Numbered from the stretch's first letter, positions 5,744-14,369 are shown. The stretch is 19,678 nt of DNA from Minisyncoccota bacterium (GCA_014728425.1 WJLO01000043.1:1-19678), one strand, 5' to 3'. Numbers and translations are program-made. The notes: generated from the sequence alone by a model not told the origin.

Positions 5744-7627
5744 ATGCTAAACAACAAAAAAATGAAAAAGTTTAAAAAATCATTAACAAAACTTCATCCC
5801 AAAAAGTATTGGCGAATAATTAGTTTTGCCTTACCAGTACTAATGGGGGTGTTAACTTATTTATCTCCAGATCTATTTTTAGCAGGACTAACCCTGGTTA
5901 GTTTAATATTTGCTATTATCTTTACTATTCCTTCTTTATTAGCAGGAAAAAGCTTTTCTTTAGACCGACAAAAACACAACCAAGCTTTGGTCAACCTCAA
6001 AAATAGTTCCTTGAAAAAAACTCAACAAACCTTAAAAAAGATAAAAAAGACTGATTTAACTAATAAGTTAACACGAAAAAAGAATCAAACTAAAAAGCAG
6101 CTTTTGGCCGCTATTGCTTTAATAGCAGTAGCTTTTTTCAGCCTAACTGCTTGGTTTAGCTACCAAACTATTTGGCAGCTAACCACTACCAATCCTCAAA
6201 CAAATTTATTACTCAGCTATTATCAAGCTCACTCCCAACAACTACAACACCGCTGGAGTGACACTGCTTTGCTAATAACTATTTTGACTATTATTTTAGT
6301 AATTGGCCTGAATAAAACCACCAAAAACAATAACAAAGCTCAGCTTAACAAACTGCAAACTTTGCTTGCCAGCATTACTATTGTTTTAATTACTGGCACC
6401 TTAGCTTTTCACACTGCCTTAGCCATTGCCTTAGGCAGTGCAGTTGCTGAACTGCAAGTTCTGGCTCAAACCATTAAAACTGATCCTCAGGCTGCTGGTA
6501 TTTATCAGGGTCAAGATCAAGTCCGCGACCAATTAGAAAAACGAGAACAGATGCCTCAACTAGTAAGAGCAGCAGACCAACTAGATCAAGAAATCGTTAA
6601 AATTAACTTTGCCAATCGAGACCACAAAAGTCAATTCTACAATCAAACCATTATTAGCCAAGTGCCAGCTCAACTTTGGCCAGAGATTCAGTTGCCAGAA
6701 GCTAACTTAATTTTGTTTGGTAATAACTTAGTTATCAAAGAAATCAGAGAAGAAGAGATTGAGCACATCAGTCCTACTTTGGGACGACTGTTGGTGAAAA
6801 ACTACTTTGCTCGCAGCATTAAAAATACTCCCAACTTTGATGCCATTGGCAGACAAGACTATCTAAAATACCGCGACCAACAAATCAATGATCAACTGGC
6901 TGAAATCGATGCTGATATCCAGGCCATTAACAGTAAAATTGCTGGAATTCGTAGCAGCATGACCAACTTAGTTTATCAATATATCCGCGGCGAAATCTCT
7001 TTTGACCAAGCCTTAAATCGTTATCGCAGCTACCAAAACCAAATCTCTAGTCTCAACAGTGAAAAAGCTTCTTTGAGACAAATGAAAGAAATTGTGGCAG
7101 CTCAAAAAGATCGAGCTCCTTATGAGCTAGGGATCTTTTTGCCAGACGAAGACAACGCTATTAAAGTAGTAATTGACCTAATTAAAGGAAACTCCATTGA
7201 TGAATACTTGGCCACTCTAGTGCACGAATACTTACACTATACTAGTTATGTTGATGAGGAACGCCGCTTACCCTTGTTTTTTGAAGAAGGTTTAACTGAA
7301 TATTTTGCTCGTAGAGTAATGAAGCAAGAACTTGATGTTGATACTCAAGTGGGTTATCGCTTAATTGTCAAGATTATTGAGCAAATGGCTCAAGACATTC
7401 CTGAAGAGGAGCTAGCTGAAGTCTACTTTACTAAAAACAAAAACAAGTTGATAGAGTTGCTAGATGAAGCTTATGGTCATGACTTTTATGCTGACAGTGA
7501 ATACCACTTTGTCATGATATTTTTCTCCGGCAAAGAAGAGGCTTTAAAACTAGCTAATGACCTCATGCACGAAATTGGCGGCGCAGAGATTAAGATGGCA
7601 GATATTGATCCTGACTATCAACAATAA
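5744..7627 (+). CDS. polytopic membrane metallopeptidase (HEXXH, gluzincin, peptidase MA-like)
   Basis: A 627-residue protein. The first 240 residues are membrane-embedded with about five helices (25-42, 43-63, 119-143, 170-189, 205-235), separated by lysine-rich loops at 64-118 and 190-204. By the positive-inside rule these loops are cytoplasmic and the C-terminal half faces outward. A helical, coiled-coil-like stretch (about 375-460) precedes the catalytic core: H494-E-Y-L-H498, then LPLFFEEGLTEYFARR, where E515 of 'EEG' is the likely third zinc ligand (HEXXH-x16-E), as in the 'EGLAEY' signature of peptidase-MA-like gluzincins. Inference: a surface zinc peptidase; its substrate is unknown. 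A near-consensus promoter (5676-5703) drives it. A second ATG at codon 7 is an alternative start. It converges with the gene for a single-pass exported protein, leaving 21 bp between the stops. Confidence 0.85.
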   Translation: MLNNKKMKKFKKSLTKLHPKKYWRIISFALPVLMGVLTYLSPDLFLAGLTLVSLIFAIIFTIPSLLAGKSFSLDRQKHNQALVNLKNSSLKKTQQTLKKIKKTDLTNKLTRKKNQTKKQLLAAIALIAVAFFSLTAWFSYQTIWQLTTTNPQTNLLLSYYQAHSQQLQHRWSDTALLITILTIILVIGLNKTTKNNNKAQLNKLQTLLASITIVLITGTLAFHTALAIALGSAVAELQVLAQTIKTDPQAAGIYQGQDQVRDQLEKREQMPQLVRAADQLDQEIVKINFANRDHKSQFYNQTIISQVPAQLWPEIQLPEANLILFGNNLVIKEIREEEIEHISPTLGRLLVKNYFARSIKNTPNFDAIGRQDYLKYRDQQINDQLAEIDADIQAINSKIAGIRSSMTNLVYQYIRGEISFDQALNRYRSYQNQISSLNSEKASLRQMKEIVAAQKDRAPYELGIFLPDEDNAIKVVIDLIKGNSIDEYLATLVHEYLHYTSYVDEERRLPLFFEEGLTEYFARRVMKQELDVDTQVGYRLIVKIIEQMAQDIPEEELAEVYFTKNKNKLIELLDEAYGHDFYADSEYHFVMIFFSGKEEALKLANDLMHEIGGAEIKMADIDPDYQQ

Positions 7628-7648
7628 CAGTTTACTGCTTAACTAAAG

Positions 7649-9025
7649 CTATTCGCTTTCATTAGTGCTATCTTCATCAGCCTCAGCTGCTGAGTCATCA
7701 CTAGCTTCTTTTTTAAACTCAATATGATAGCTCTGATCTTGACTATCATGACAAGTAAACTTCACATACTTATCGTCTTGAGCAAAGTTAATAGTCTCTG
7801 GCTTATAAAGCTCGCTAACTTGATCTGCCTGAGGCGAAATCTTAGCCAACTCAGTTTGCAGGGCTGCAAAATCAGTTGCCTGTGGATAATCATCCTTCAT
7901 TTCGCGATAAAGATCAGTCTTGTAAACGTAAAAATAACAAGCCGCCAGATCTGTTTCCCAATTATTAACCGGCTCTAAAACTGGATAATTCCCCAAGTTT
8001 TCTTGTTTAAACTGTTGTAGCAATTCTAACCTTTTTATCAAAGACTCTGCCAATTGCTTTTTAATCTCTAAATCTCGCTCGCCGCCCTCATCAGCAATTC
8101 GATCTGCATCAATTCCCTCTAAAGCAGCCACGTCATCACCAATACGAGATAACTTATAAACTGCTGATTCTTCATCACCAGCTACTAAATCCTTTACTGC
8201 CAAATAGCTAGTTTTAAAAAACTGCTTTTGTTTCATTAAAGCCTCATGGCCATAAGGATAAAGCTCTTTAATCTCATCCTCAGCAATAAATTTAAAATCA
8301 TCACGGGTATATTTTTCTAAAGATGCTAGATCACCAAAATAGTCAGAAACAGCATCATCGTCCCGTAAACCCCTAGTATCCATCATATAATTAGCTAAAA
8401 CAGCAGCATCTTTACCTACATCTAAAGTGTTTTCCATAAACTTAAAGTAAACTAAACCGCGGTTCATGTCTTCTTTTTCTGCTTGATAAAAACTTTGCTG
8501 ACTATTAGCTAGGTTTTTAATAAAACTAGCTTTTTTGTTCAGTAAAAACTTGGTCTTGTTTTGAGCATAGTTTTGATACTGTTGTTGATGATCATCAAGC
8601 ATAGACACGATGGTGTTTTGACGATCATAAATTACTTGCAAATCACCTTTAACTTTATCTACCTCAGCAGCAATCTCATCAATATCAAACTCTTGATCTG
8701 CAGACTTTTGGTCATCGTCATCATCAGGAAAAAGCTCTTTGCTTAACTCAGTAACCTCTACAATAGCTTGCAGTTCATCTTTCATGGCTTGGTTATGAAA
8801 TTGAGCAAAAGTTTTTAAGGTTTTCCACTCATAAAACTTATAACTAACACCAGCTATCACTGTAGCCACGAACACCAACAATAACACAATACGCAAACTA
8901 GCGGTTAAACCATTAGTTTTCTTTTTAGCTGGTGTTTTATTAGCAGTCGATTCTGTGGGAGTCTTAGGTTTGCTTGATTGCTCAGTGGTTGCCTTAGCCT
9001 GAGAGTTTGATTTGGCAGGATTCAT
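7649..9025 (-). CDS. single-pass membrane protein with large acidic extracytoplasmic domain, function unknown
   Basis: A 458-residue protein that I do not recognise. Residues 1-42 are a Lys/Thr/Ser/Pro-rich cytoplasmic tail, 43-61 is the one membrane helix (RIVLLLVFVATVIAGVSY), and the remaining 400 residues should lie outside. This domain is acidic and largely helical: a five-Asp run near residue 100, a stretch with coiled-coil character (about 110-180), and an acidic Ser/Glu/Asp tail after residue 440. Near the C-terminus there is a short strand-rich segment (KYVKFTCHD...SYHIEFKKE), and the mature part has two cysteines. The Shine-Dalgarno AAGGA is 5 nt before the ATG, which fixes the start. 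A TTGCAA/AATAAT promoter pair (18 bp apart) lies about 45 bp upstream. It converges with the membrane peptidase gene; a functional link such as a surface partner or substrate is only a guess. Confidence 0.8.
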   Translation of the reverse strand: MNPAKSNSQAKATTEQSSKPKTPTESTANKTPAKKKTNGLTASLRIVLLLVFVATVIAGVSYKFYEWKTLKTFAQFHNQAMKDELQAIVEVTELSKELFPDDDDDQKSADQEFDIDEIAAEVDKVKGDLQVIYDRQNTIVSMLDDHQQQYQNYAQNKTKFLLNKKASFIKNLANSQQSFYQAEKEDMNRGLVYFKFMENTLDVGKDAAVLANYMMDTRGLRDDDAVSDYFGDLASLEKYTRDDFKFIAEDEIKELYPYGHEALMKQKQFFKTSYLAVKDLVAGDEESAVYKLSRIGDDVAALEGIDADRIADEGGERDLEIKKQLAESLIKRLELLQQFKQENLGNYPVLEPVNNWETDLAACYFYVYKTDLYREMKDDYPQATDFAALQTELAKISPQADQVSELYKPETINFAQDDKYVKFTCHDSQDQSYHIEFKKEASDDSAAEADEDSTNESE

Positions 9026-9056
9026 AAATTTCCTTTCAGAAAATTAGCTTCATTAT

Positions 9057-9081
9057 TAACAATATTTTTACTCTGTTGCAA
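9057..9081 (-). promoter_or_regulatory. candidate promoter of the 458-residue membrane protein gene
   Basis: On the minus strand TTGCAA (9081-9076) is followed 18 bp later by AATAAT (five of six to TATAAT). The leader would be about 25 nt and contains the AAGGA Shine-Dalgarno. Confidence 0.4.
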
Positions 9082-9189
9082 AAAAAACTCTCTTAAGAAG
9101 CAAGATTTTATTAAGCAACAGATCTATTTTAAATAATTTTTTTTCTAAATACAATAACAAACCGGGCAAACAACAAAACAAAAATCTCA

Positions 9190-9217
9190 TTAACAAAACT
9201 TTTAAAGATGTTATTAT
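9190..9217 (+). promoter_or_regulatory. promoter of the PD-(D/E)XK nuclease gene
   Basis: TTAACA (9190-9195) and TATTAT (9212-9217), each five of six to consensus, 16 bp apart. The -10 overlaps the ATG at 9216, so that ATG cannot be the start of a message from this promoter; the mRNA would begin near 9224. Confidence 0.5.
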
Positions 9218-9239
9218 GTTACTATTGTCAAAGGTATCT

Positions 9240-10112
9240 ATGCCGGATAAATACACCGCCACTTGGGTGTCACACACTTCTATTAATGATTTTCTGCAAT
9301 GCCCGCGGGCTTATTATTTAAAAAACGTTTACAAAGATCCCCACACTAATCACAAAATCCAACTCATGACCCCTCCTTTAGCTCTGGGACAGGCAGTGCA
9401 TGAAGTAGTAGAGTCTTTATCTGTTTTGCCAACAGAAAAACGTTTTCAAGAATCACTAATTGCCAAGCTTGATCAAGTGTGGTCAAAAATCACTGGCAAA
9501 AAAGGTGGTTTTAGTAATCAAAGCCAAGAGCAGCGCTATAAAAACCGGGCTGAAGAAATGCTTCGTCGGATAATGGACAATCCCGGACCCCTAAATAACT
9601 TGGCAGTTAAGATTAAGGCAGATCTGCCTCAATTTTGGCTCTCATCAACTGATGAAATCATCTTATGCGGTAAGATCGATTGGCTAGAATATTTACCTGA
9701 TGAGGATAGTGTACATATTATTGACTTTAAAACCGGCAAAAATACTGAAAGTGAACAGTCCTTACAACTACCAATTTATCATCTCTTAGTACACCATACG
9801 CAAAAACGGCCAGTTAGTAAAGCTAGTTACTGGTATTTGGCTAATAGTGACAAGCTAGAAGAAAAAAAGTTGCCAGATCTAGATCAAGCTCATGAACAAG
9901 TTATCACTATTGCCAAAAAAATCAAAACTGCTCGCAAACTTAACCACTTTAAATGCCCCAAGGGAGATCGAGGCTGTTTTGCTTGTCAACCAATGGAAAA
10001 AATCATTCAAGGCGAGGCAGTAAAAGTCGGGGTTAATGACTTTAATCAAGACATCTATGTTTTAAACTCCACAGATCAGCAGCCTGCTAGCGAACAAAGC
10101 TATATTCTTTAG
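9240..10112 (+). CDS. RecB/Cas4-like PD-(D/E)XK nuclease with Fe-S-type cysteines
   Basis: A 290-residue single-domain nuclease of the RecB-family exonuclease type (PDDEXK_1). The N-terminus VSHTSINDFLQCPRAYYLKNVY is the family signature and contains C21. GQAVHEVVES supplies the motif His. The catalytic core is GKID147WLEYL followed by IID162FK164TGK, then QLPIYHLLV. Near the C-terminus C239, C246 and C249 (CPKGDRGCFAC) together with C21 give the one-plus-three pattern that holds a 4Fe-4S cluster in AddB and Cas4. No helicase domain is fused and no CRISPR or addA-like gene is near. The start at 9240 is chosen because AAAGG lies 5 nt before it and because the ATG 24 bp upstream is inside the -10 box. 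The 3' end overlaps the opposing racemase-family gene by 26 bases. Role in repair is inferred. Confidence 0.9.
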   Translation: MPDKYTATWVSHTSINDFLQCPRAYYLKNVYKDPHTNHKIQLMTPPLALGQAVHEVVESLSVLPTEKRFQESLIAKLDQVWSKITGKKGGFSNQSQEQRYKNRAEEMLRRIMDNPGPLNNLAVKIKADLPQFWLSSTDEIILCGKIDWLEYLPDEDSVHIIDFKTGKNTESEQSLQLPIYHLLVHHTQKRPVSKASYWYLANSDKLEEKKLPDLDQAHEQVITIAKKIKTARKLNHFKCPKGDRGCFACQPMEKIIQGEAVKVGVNDFNQDIYVLNSTDQQPASEQSYIL

Positions 10113-10860
10113 CTAAAGCCTGACCTACTAAATCTGCTGGATCAATCAAGTTAAACATAAGCTTTGGGTTCAGTTGGGTCAAGCGCTCAAAAGCAAAAGG
10201 CAACTCTGTACAGCCTAAAATCACAGTGCTAATCTTCAGTTTCTTTAACTCTTGGGCTAACAATAATAACTGTTGGTCAAAAATTGCTTGATCAGTTAAC
10301 TCACCTGAGTATTGAGGAGCAGTGCTAACATCTGAGCCCTGAATAGCTTTTACCCGCCAAATAATCTCCTGAACTAACTCTGCCAATTTAGCCTTATCTA
10401 GAGTATATAAAGTTTGGAAATATTTTTTTGACAAGCGTTTAGTTAGCACTGTAGTACCTAAAAACAAGCCTGCAGTTGACTGCTTCATATTACGCAACAA
10501 CTGCAAAGTTGTGACTAATTGAAAGTCTTGGCCACTAACAAAACCCTGAGCTTTGAGCTTTTCTAAAGTAGGGTTAATAAAACTCACTAATGAAAGAGTG
10601 TTGCAAGCTAAAGTAATATATTTAAAATGATGCTCAGTAATGATTTCTGCAATTAAAGCTGCTAGTTTATCTGCAATTTTTTTATAAGCTGGGTTTAAAA
10701 TATTTTTTTTGTCTTTTTGGTTAACTACCCTGGGCCAAAAGGGATAATAAAACAAAGTTGGTGCTAATGCATAGCTATTTAAAGATCGAACAAAATCTTG
10801 ACCGCTAGCAAGATCAGGAGTGATTACTGCCACTGGTAAATTAAGAGCTTTTTTTATCAT
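10087..10860 (-). CDS. aspartate/glutamate racemase-family protein
   Basis: A 257-residue member of the cofactor-independent Asp/Glu racemase superfamily. The two catalytic cysteines are present in their usual settings: C86 in TLACNTLS and C217 in ILGCTELP. The N-terminus is divergent; the glycine-rich GGMGP-type opening of aspartate racemases is replaced by ITPDLASGQDF. Family knowledge: the two cysteines act as acid and base to invert D/L-aspartate or D/L-glutamate; relatives include hydantoin racemase and maleate isomerase. If it is a glutamate or aspartate racemase it would feed D-amino acids to peptidoglycan, which fits the L,D-transpeptidase 7 kb away, but the substrate cannot be read from sequence. 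An extended -10 (TGATATAAT, 10873-10881) lies 12 nt before the ATG, with no Shine-Dalgarno. It is divergent from the frameshifted hydrolase gene. Confidence 0.85.
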   Translation of the reverse strand: MIKKALNLPVAVITPDLASGQDFVRSLNSYALAPTLFYYPFWPRVVNQKDKKNILNPAYKKIADKLAALIAEIITEHHFKYITLACNTLSLVSFINPTLEKLKAQGFVSGQDFQLVTTLQLLRNMKQSTAGLFLGTTVLTKRLSKKYFQTLYTLDKAKLAELVQEIIWRVKAIQGSDVSTAPQYSGELTDQAIFDQQLLLLAQELKKLKISTVILGCTELPFAFERLTQLNPKLMFNLIDPADLVGQALAKEYSFVR

Positions 10861-10872
10861 CAGAAGCTAAAT

Positions 10873-10881
10873 ATTATATCA
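10873..10881 (-). promoter_or_regulatory. extended -10 element of the racemase-family gene
   Basis: TGA-TATAAT on the minus strand, a perfect -10 with the TGn extension, 12 nt before the ATG at 10860. The predicted leader is about 5 nt. Confidence 0.55.
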
Positions 10882-10967
10882 TAAATACACATTAAATACA
10901 TATCTATAGCAAAAACTACCATCTTTTTAGTATATTAAAAACCCTTAACTGATTTAAAGGTCAAATT

Positions 10968-10976
10968 TGTTAAAAT
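10968..10976 (+). promoter_or_regulatory. extended -10 element of the alpha/beta hydrolase gene
   Basis: TGT-TAAAAT, ending 9 nt before the ATG at 10986. No Shine-Dalgarno is present, so a nearly leaderless message is predicted. Confidence 0.45.
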
Positions 10977-10985
10977 GGCTTTGCC

Positions 10986-11779
10986 ATGACTCAATTAATT
11001 GAGTTTTCCAGCCAACAACAAACTCTCCGAGCTTTACTTAATCCAGCCAAAAATAAGATTGGAGTGATTTTTTTGCCTGGTTATGAACGAAGCAGTGTGG
11101 ATTACAAGTTCAAAAACATTGTGGATCAATTAAAAGGCCAGGTTAACTTGTTTCGCTTTGATTTTTCTGGCCATGGGATTTCAGATGGTTCGTTTGCTCA
11201 AATAACCAATGAAAGTTTATTAAACGAGATCAAACTAGCTTGCCAGGCTTTAAAACAACACTGCCTTCAAGTTAAAAAGCTTGTTTTAGTTAGTCACAGT
11301 TTTGCTGGCTGTTTGGCTCTAAAACATACTAAACAAAATCCTAACCACATTAACAAACTAGTGTTTCTTGCTCCAGCTTTTAACCAAAAAAACTACACCG
11401 GTTTTGGTTTACGCGGCGTATTCAAGTTGATAAACAGATTACCTGGCATAACTTTAGCAAGTATTTTATTGCTGAAAAATATCACCAATATGTACAACAA
11501 CCCCGTAAACTTAGTAAAGCCCATATTCACTCTCAAGCTTATTGGTTAACTAATACCAAGCTAGATTATCAAACCGAGCTACAAAACTTTCCCTTAGATC
11601 TCAAACAGCTACTTATTGTGCATGGCACTAAAGATGAGCATGTACCTCTACAAAGCAATGATCGCTTGCCATCTGAAATTAAGATGATTAAAGTTATAAA
11701 AGGGGATCGCCACTTAGAAAAAGTTAATTTAGTCAAGCAATACCTAAGCCAAGTAATTGAGTTTATTTTAACTCCTTAA
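10986..11779 (+). pseudogene. alpha/beta hydrolase, frameshifted at an A7 run (single-base indel or -1 frameshift)
   Basis: The first frame (10986 to a stop at 11549) gives FLPGYERSSVDYKF, the DFSGHGISDG oxyanion region and the nucleophile elbow S103-H-S105-F-A-G of a serine alpha/beta hydrolase, then loses similarity. The rest of the enzyme continues in the -1 frame up to TAA at 11777-11779: WHNFSKYFIAEKYHQYV, the acid loop LLIVHGTKDEHVPL (Asp) and IKGDRHLEK (catalytic His). The switch maps to seven A residues at 11386-11392; one extra A would join NQKK to LHRFWFTRRIQVDKQITW and yield an intact 264-residue protein. The run plus the next C reads A-AAA-AAC in the correct phase, a known -1 slippery heptamer, so programmed slippage cannot be excluded, though an indel or sequencing error is simpler. 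The 3' end overlaps korB by 17 bases. The reconstructed identity is firm; whether the gene is broken is not. Confidence 0.82.
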
Positions 11780-12629
11780 GCAGTGATTTTAGTTGTCGGC
11801 GGGCCTGCCACTGCTGCTTCAAGGTTTTTTGTTTTAATTGAGGAAGCTGCTGATGATAAGCCTGAGATTTTTCATTCTGATAAAACAAGCCGATCGGCAG
11901 CTTTTCTTGTTCCTGAGCCTTAACTAAAGCTGCTTTTTGATCTTGAGGATCATGTTTCTGAGTGGTCAAGTCATAAACCCGCTGTTGAAACCACTGATAA
12001 GTGTTGCGTTTATTAAACGTAGGACAAGGTTGAAAAATATCTACCAAAGCAAAACCAGGATGTTTAACTGCCTGTACTACTAGATCAATCAATTGTCGAG
12101 CATTACCAGCATAACCACGAGCCACAAAACCAGCATTAGCAGCCAAAGCCAAACTTAAAGGATTAACTGGTTGCTCGATCACTCCAGTGGGTGGAGGAGT
12201 AGTTTTAGTAGCAGTACCTTTATCTGTAGTAGGCGAGCTTTGACCAGTAGTTAAACTATACATTTGGTTATTATGCACTAACACTGTGATGTCATGATTG
12301 CCACGAGCAGCACTTAAAAAGTGGTTCAAACCCTCACCATAAGTGTCGCCATCACCAGCTACCACTATCACTTTAAGACGATGATTGGCTAGTTTGATGC
12401 CAACAGCATTAGCAATAGCTCGACCATGAAGAGCATGAAAGCCATAAACTCTATTAAAATCGGCCATGTTGCCACTACAACCTACACCATAAACAATTAC
12501 TAAATCTTCATAAGCGATCTTGAGCTGTGCTACTGCTTGCTGCAATGATTTTAAAATGGCAAAGTTGCCACAGCCAGGACACCAAGTTGGCGACAAAGCC
12601 TGACAGATTTTAGGTATGGTTAGTTTCAT
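11763..12629 (-). CDS. korB: 2-oxoacid:ferredoxin/flavodoxin oxidoreductase, beta subunit
   Basis: A 288-residue TPP-binding beta subunit. WCPGCGN gives C17 and C20, GVGCSG gives C51 and FQPCPTFN gives C202: the four ligands of the 4Fe-4S cluster seen in two-subunit OFORs. The TPP/Mg motif is GDGD (92-95) through HNNQMYSLTTGQSSPTT (119-135), typical of KorB-like subunits. Family knowledge: with the alpha/gamma subunit it decarboxylates a 2-oxoacid (pyruvate, 2-oxoglutarate or a branched-chain acid) to the acyl-CoA and reduces a low-potential carrier. The residues visible do not settle which oxoacid. The C-terminal 60 residues are unusually Gln/Lys-rich. Its ATG overlaps the korA stop by 4 bases (ATGA), so translation is coupled. 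The 3' end overlaps the opposing hydrolase remnant by 17 bases. Confidence 0.95.
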   Translation of the reverse strand: MKLTIPKICQALSPTWCPGCGNFAILKSLQQAVAQLKIAYEDLVIVYGVGCSGNMADFNRVYGFHALHGRAIANAVGIKLANHRLKVIVVAGDGDTYGEGLNHFLSAARGNHDITVLVHNNQMYSLTTGQSSPTTDKGTATKTTPPPTGVIEQPVNPLSLALAANAGFVARGYAGNARQLIDLVVQAVKHPGFALVDIFQPCPTFNKRNTYQWFQQRVYDLTTQKHDPQDQKAALVKAQEQEKLPIGLFYQNEKSQAYHQQLPQLKQKTLKQQWQARRQLKSLLKELK

Positions 12630-14362
12630 TTTAACTTTAACTCCTTAATTAAGTCATTCACATAAAAAGGCCGACCATCATAACGACGCACTGAGTCTTT
12701 AATAACTAAACCGGTTTGTTGACGAATCAGTTGTTGAGCTTGACCAGTAGCATTGCCTTCAATCATCACTAATTTTTGGGCTTTTTGAGCTAGCTGTTGA
12801 AACTGCTTACTAGGGAATGGCCACACACATGGTAAATGAATAGCATTAACTTTTTTAGTTTTAGTTAGTAACTCCAAAATCACATTAGTAGTAGAACCCC
12901 AACTTACCAAAGTAACTGGAGCTTTTTTAGGACCTAGCAAAACTGGTTGTGGTATAGCTTGAGCAATACCTTTAAGCTTGCGCTGGCGCTTATCGATTTG
13001 TTGTTTAGTAAGTTGAGCATCTTCGGTAGCAAAGCCAAATTCATCATGATCATAAGAGTTAGTAACCTGCAAACCATGAGCTTGCCCAGGCACTGATCGT
13101 GGAGAAACTCCAGAACGAGTCAGTTTATAACGCCGATAACTGTCATCTTTGGGCAAATCCTGCTCCTTAACCATAGCATAGCGCTTAAGTGCATAGCTCA
13201 ACTGAGGCTGAGCCATGGTTTGGTGTGACTCTAAAGCATATTTGTCGCTTAAAATAAATACTGGAATCTGGAATTTTTCTGCCAATACAAAAGCCTGTTG
13301 GGTCAACTCAAAGTGTTCTTGAATTGTTCCCGGAGTCAAAACTACTCGCTGAAACTCACCATGACCAGCACGCAGTACAAACTGCAAATCTGCTTGTGAA
13401 GTCCAAGTGGGCAGGCCAGTAGCTGGACCTTGACGCATACCATAAGCGATCACTATTGGCAGCTCAGTTACTCCAGCTAGAGACAAACCTTCAACCATTA
13501 AAGCAAAACCTCCACCAGAAGTAGCAGTCATGGCTCTTACTCCAGCATAAGCAGCACCTAAAGCCTGATTAATACCAGCAATCTCATCTTCAGTATGTTT
13601 AACCACTAAAGGATAGTGTTGTTGAGCTGCTGCCAAATAATGCATTAAGCTTGAAGTTGGAGTCATGGGATAACCACTAAAATACTGCACGCCAGCAGCA
13701 ATAGCTCCCAAAGCCACTGCCTCATTACCATTGAGTAAGAGTTGTTTAGTTTGCTTACTAGTAACTTTAAACAATGGTGAAAGCTGAGCAGCTGCTGCAT
13801 CATGGCCTATTTGTAGCGCAGCTAAATTAGCTTTGATTATTTTTTGACCCTTAGCTTGAAACTCCTCTTTGATCAACTTAGACAAAACTTTGCGTTTTAA
13901 ACCCAAAACATAAGCAGAAGCCCCTAAAGCAACGACATTAGCAGCGATTTGCTGACTAGCTGCCTGCTTAGCCAAACTAAAAAATGGCAAAGGATAAAGC
14001 TTAGCTTTAAATTGAGGATACTTTTTTAAGATTGATTCATCAATCAAATCACTATTGTAAAACACTATGGTTCTGGCATCAATTTCATCTTGATGTTCCA
14101 CAAACCCCTGTTGATGGAAAATAATTAACAGATCTAAACGACGATATTGACAATAAGCTTGTTTAGCAGCAGCATAAACTTGTCCTGTTTGATGACCGCC
14201 TTTGATTAAAGAAGGATATTCTAAATAATTAAAAGCTTGCCAGCCATGACGCATCACTGCTTTGGCAAGCAACTTAGCAGAAACCATCACTCCTTCACCG
14301 GCCTGACCAGCAATCTTCCAATTAAAAGCAGTTGCTGATTTAGTGAGCGAGTTTGCTGCCAT
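12626..14362 (-). CDS. korA: 2-oxoacid:ferredoxin/flavodoxin oxidoreductase, fused gamma-alpha subunit
   Basis: A 578-residue fusion. The gamma domain occupies about 15-190, starting with WKIAGQAGEGVMVSAKLLAKA and containing YPSLIKGGHQTGQV. The alpha domain begins at G212 (GNEAVALGAIAAGVQYFSGYPMTPTSSLMHYL) and carries DEIAGINQALGAAYAGVRAMTATSGGGFALM and GPATGLPTWTSQADL, the TPP-proximal elements; a C-terminal Rossmann-like domain (about 460-578) follows. The frame is open up to a TTG at 14398, but TTGACC (14398-14393) and TACAAT (14375-14370), 17 bp apart, form a promoter over that region. The ATG at 14362 lies exactly 7 nt after the -10, so a leaderless start there is preferred. First gene of korA-korB; the divergent flavodoxin may be its electron carrier. 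The fusion is the architecture of two-subunit OFORs. Confidence 0.93.
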   Translation of the reverse strand: MAANSLTKSATAFNWKIAGQAGEGVMVSAKLLAKAVMRHGWQAFNYLEYPSLIKGGHQTGQVYAAAKQAYCQYRRLDLLIIFHQQGFVEHQDEIDARTIVFYNSDLIDESILKKYPQFKAKLYPLPFFSLAKQAASQQIAANVVALGASAYVLGLKRKVLSKLIKEEFQAKGQKIIKANLAALQIGHDAAAAQLSPLFKVTSKQTKQLLLNGNEAVALGAIAAGVQYFSGYPMTPTSSLMHYLAAAQQHYPLVVKHTEDEIAGINQALGAAYAGVRAMTATSGGGFALMVEGLSLAGVTELPIVIAYGMRQGPATGLPTWTSQADLQFVLRAGHGEFQRVVLTPGTIQEHFELTQQAFVLAEKFQIPVFILSDKYALESHQTMAQPQLSYALKRYAMVKEQDLPKDDSYRRYKLTRSGVSPRSVPGQAHGLQVTNSYDHDEFGFATEDAQLTKQQIDKRQRKLKGIAQAIPQPVLLGPKKAPVTLVSWGSTTNVILELLTKTKKVNAIHLPCVWPFPSKQFQQLAQKAQKLVMIEGNATGQAQQLIRQQTGLVIKDSVRRYDGRPFYVNDLIKELKLK

Positions 14363-14369
14363 TGAAGGC

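Noticed and set aside
7724..7978. 84-codon open frame antisense to the 458-residue protein, and a similar one at 8561-8746
   Set aside because: Both lie inside a long frame with a clear Shine-Dalgarno and show no own signals.
9068..9277. 69-codon open frame on the minus strand, overlapping the start of the nuclease gene
   Set aside because: It covers two promoter regions and the 5' end of a well-supported gene; its Lys/Leu-rich product looks like translated AT-rich DNA.
9240..10112. Cas4 of a CRISPR-Cas system
   Set aside because: No repeats, spacers or other cas genes are visible anywhere in the window; the protein fits the general RecB-family nucleases as well.
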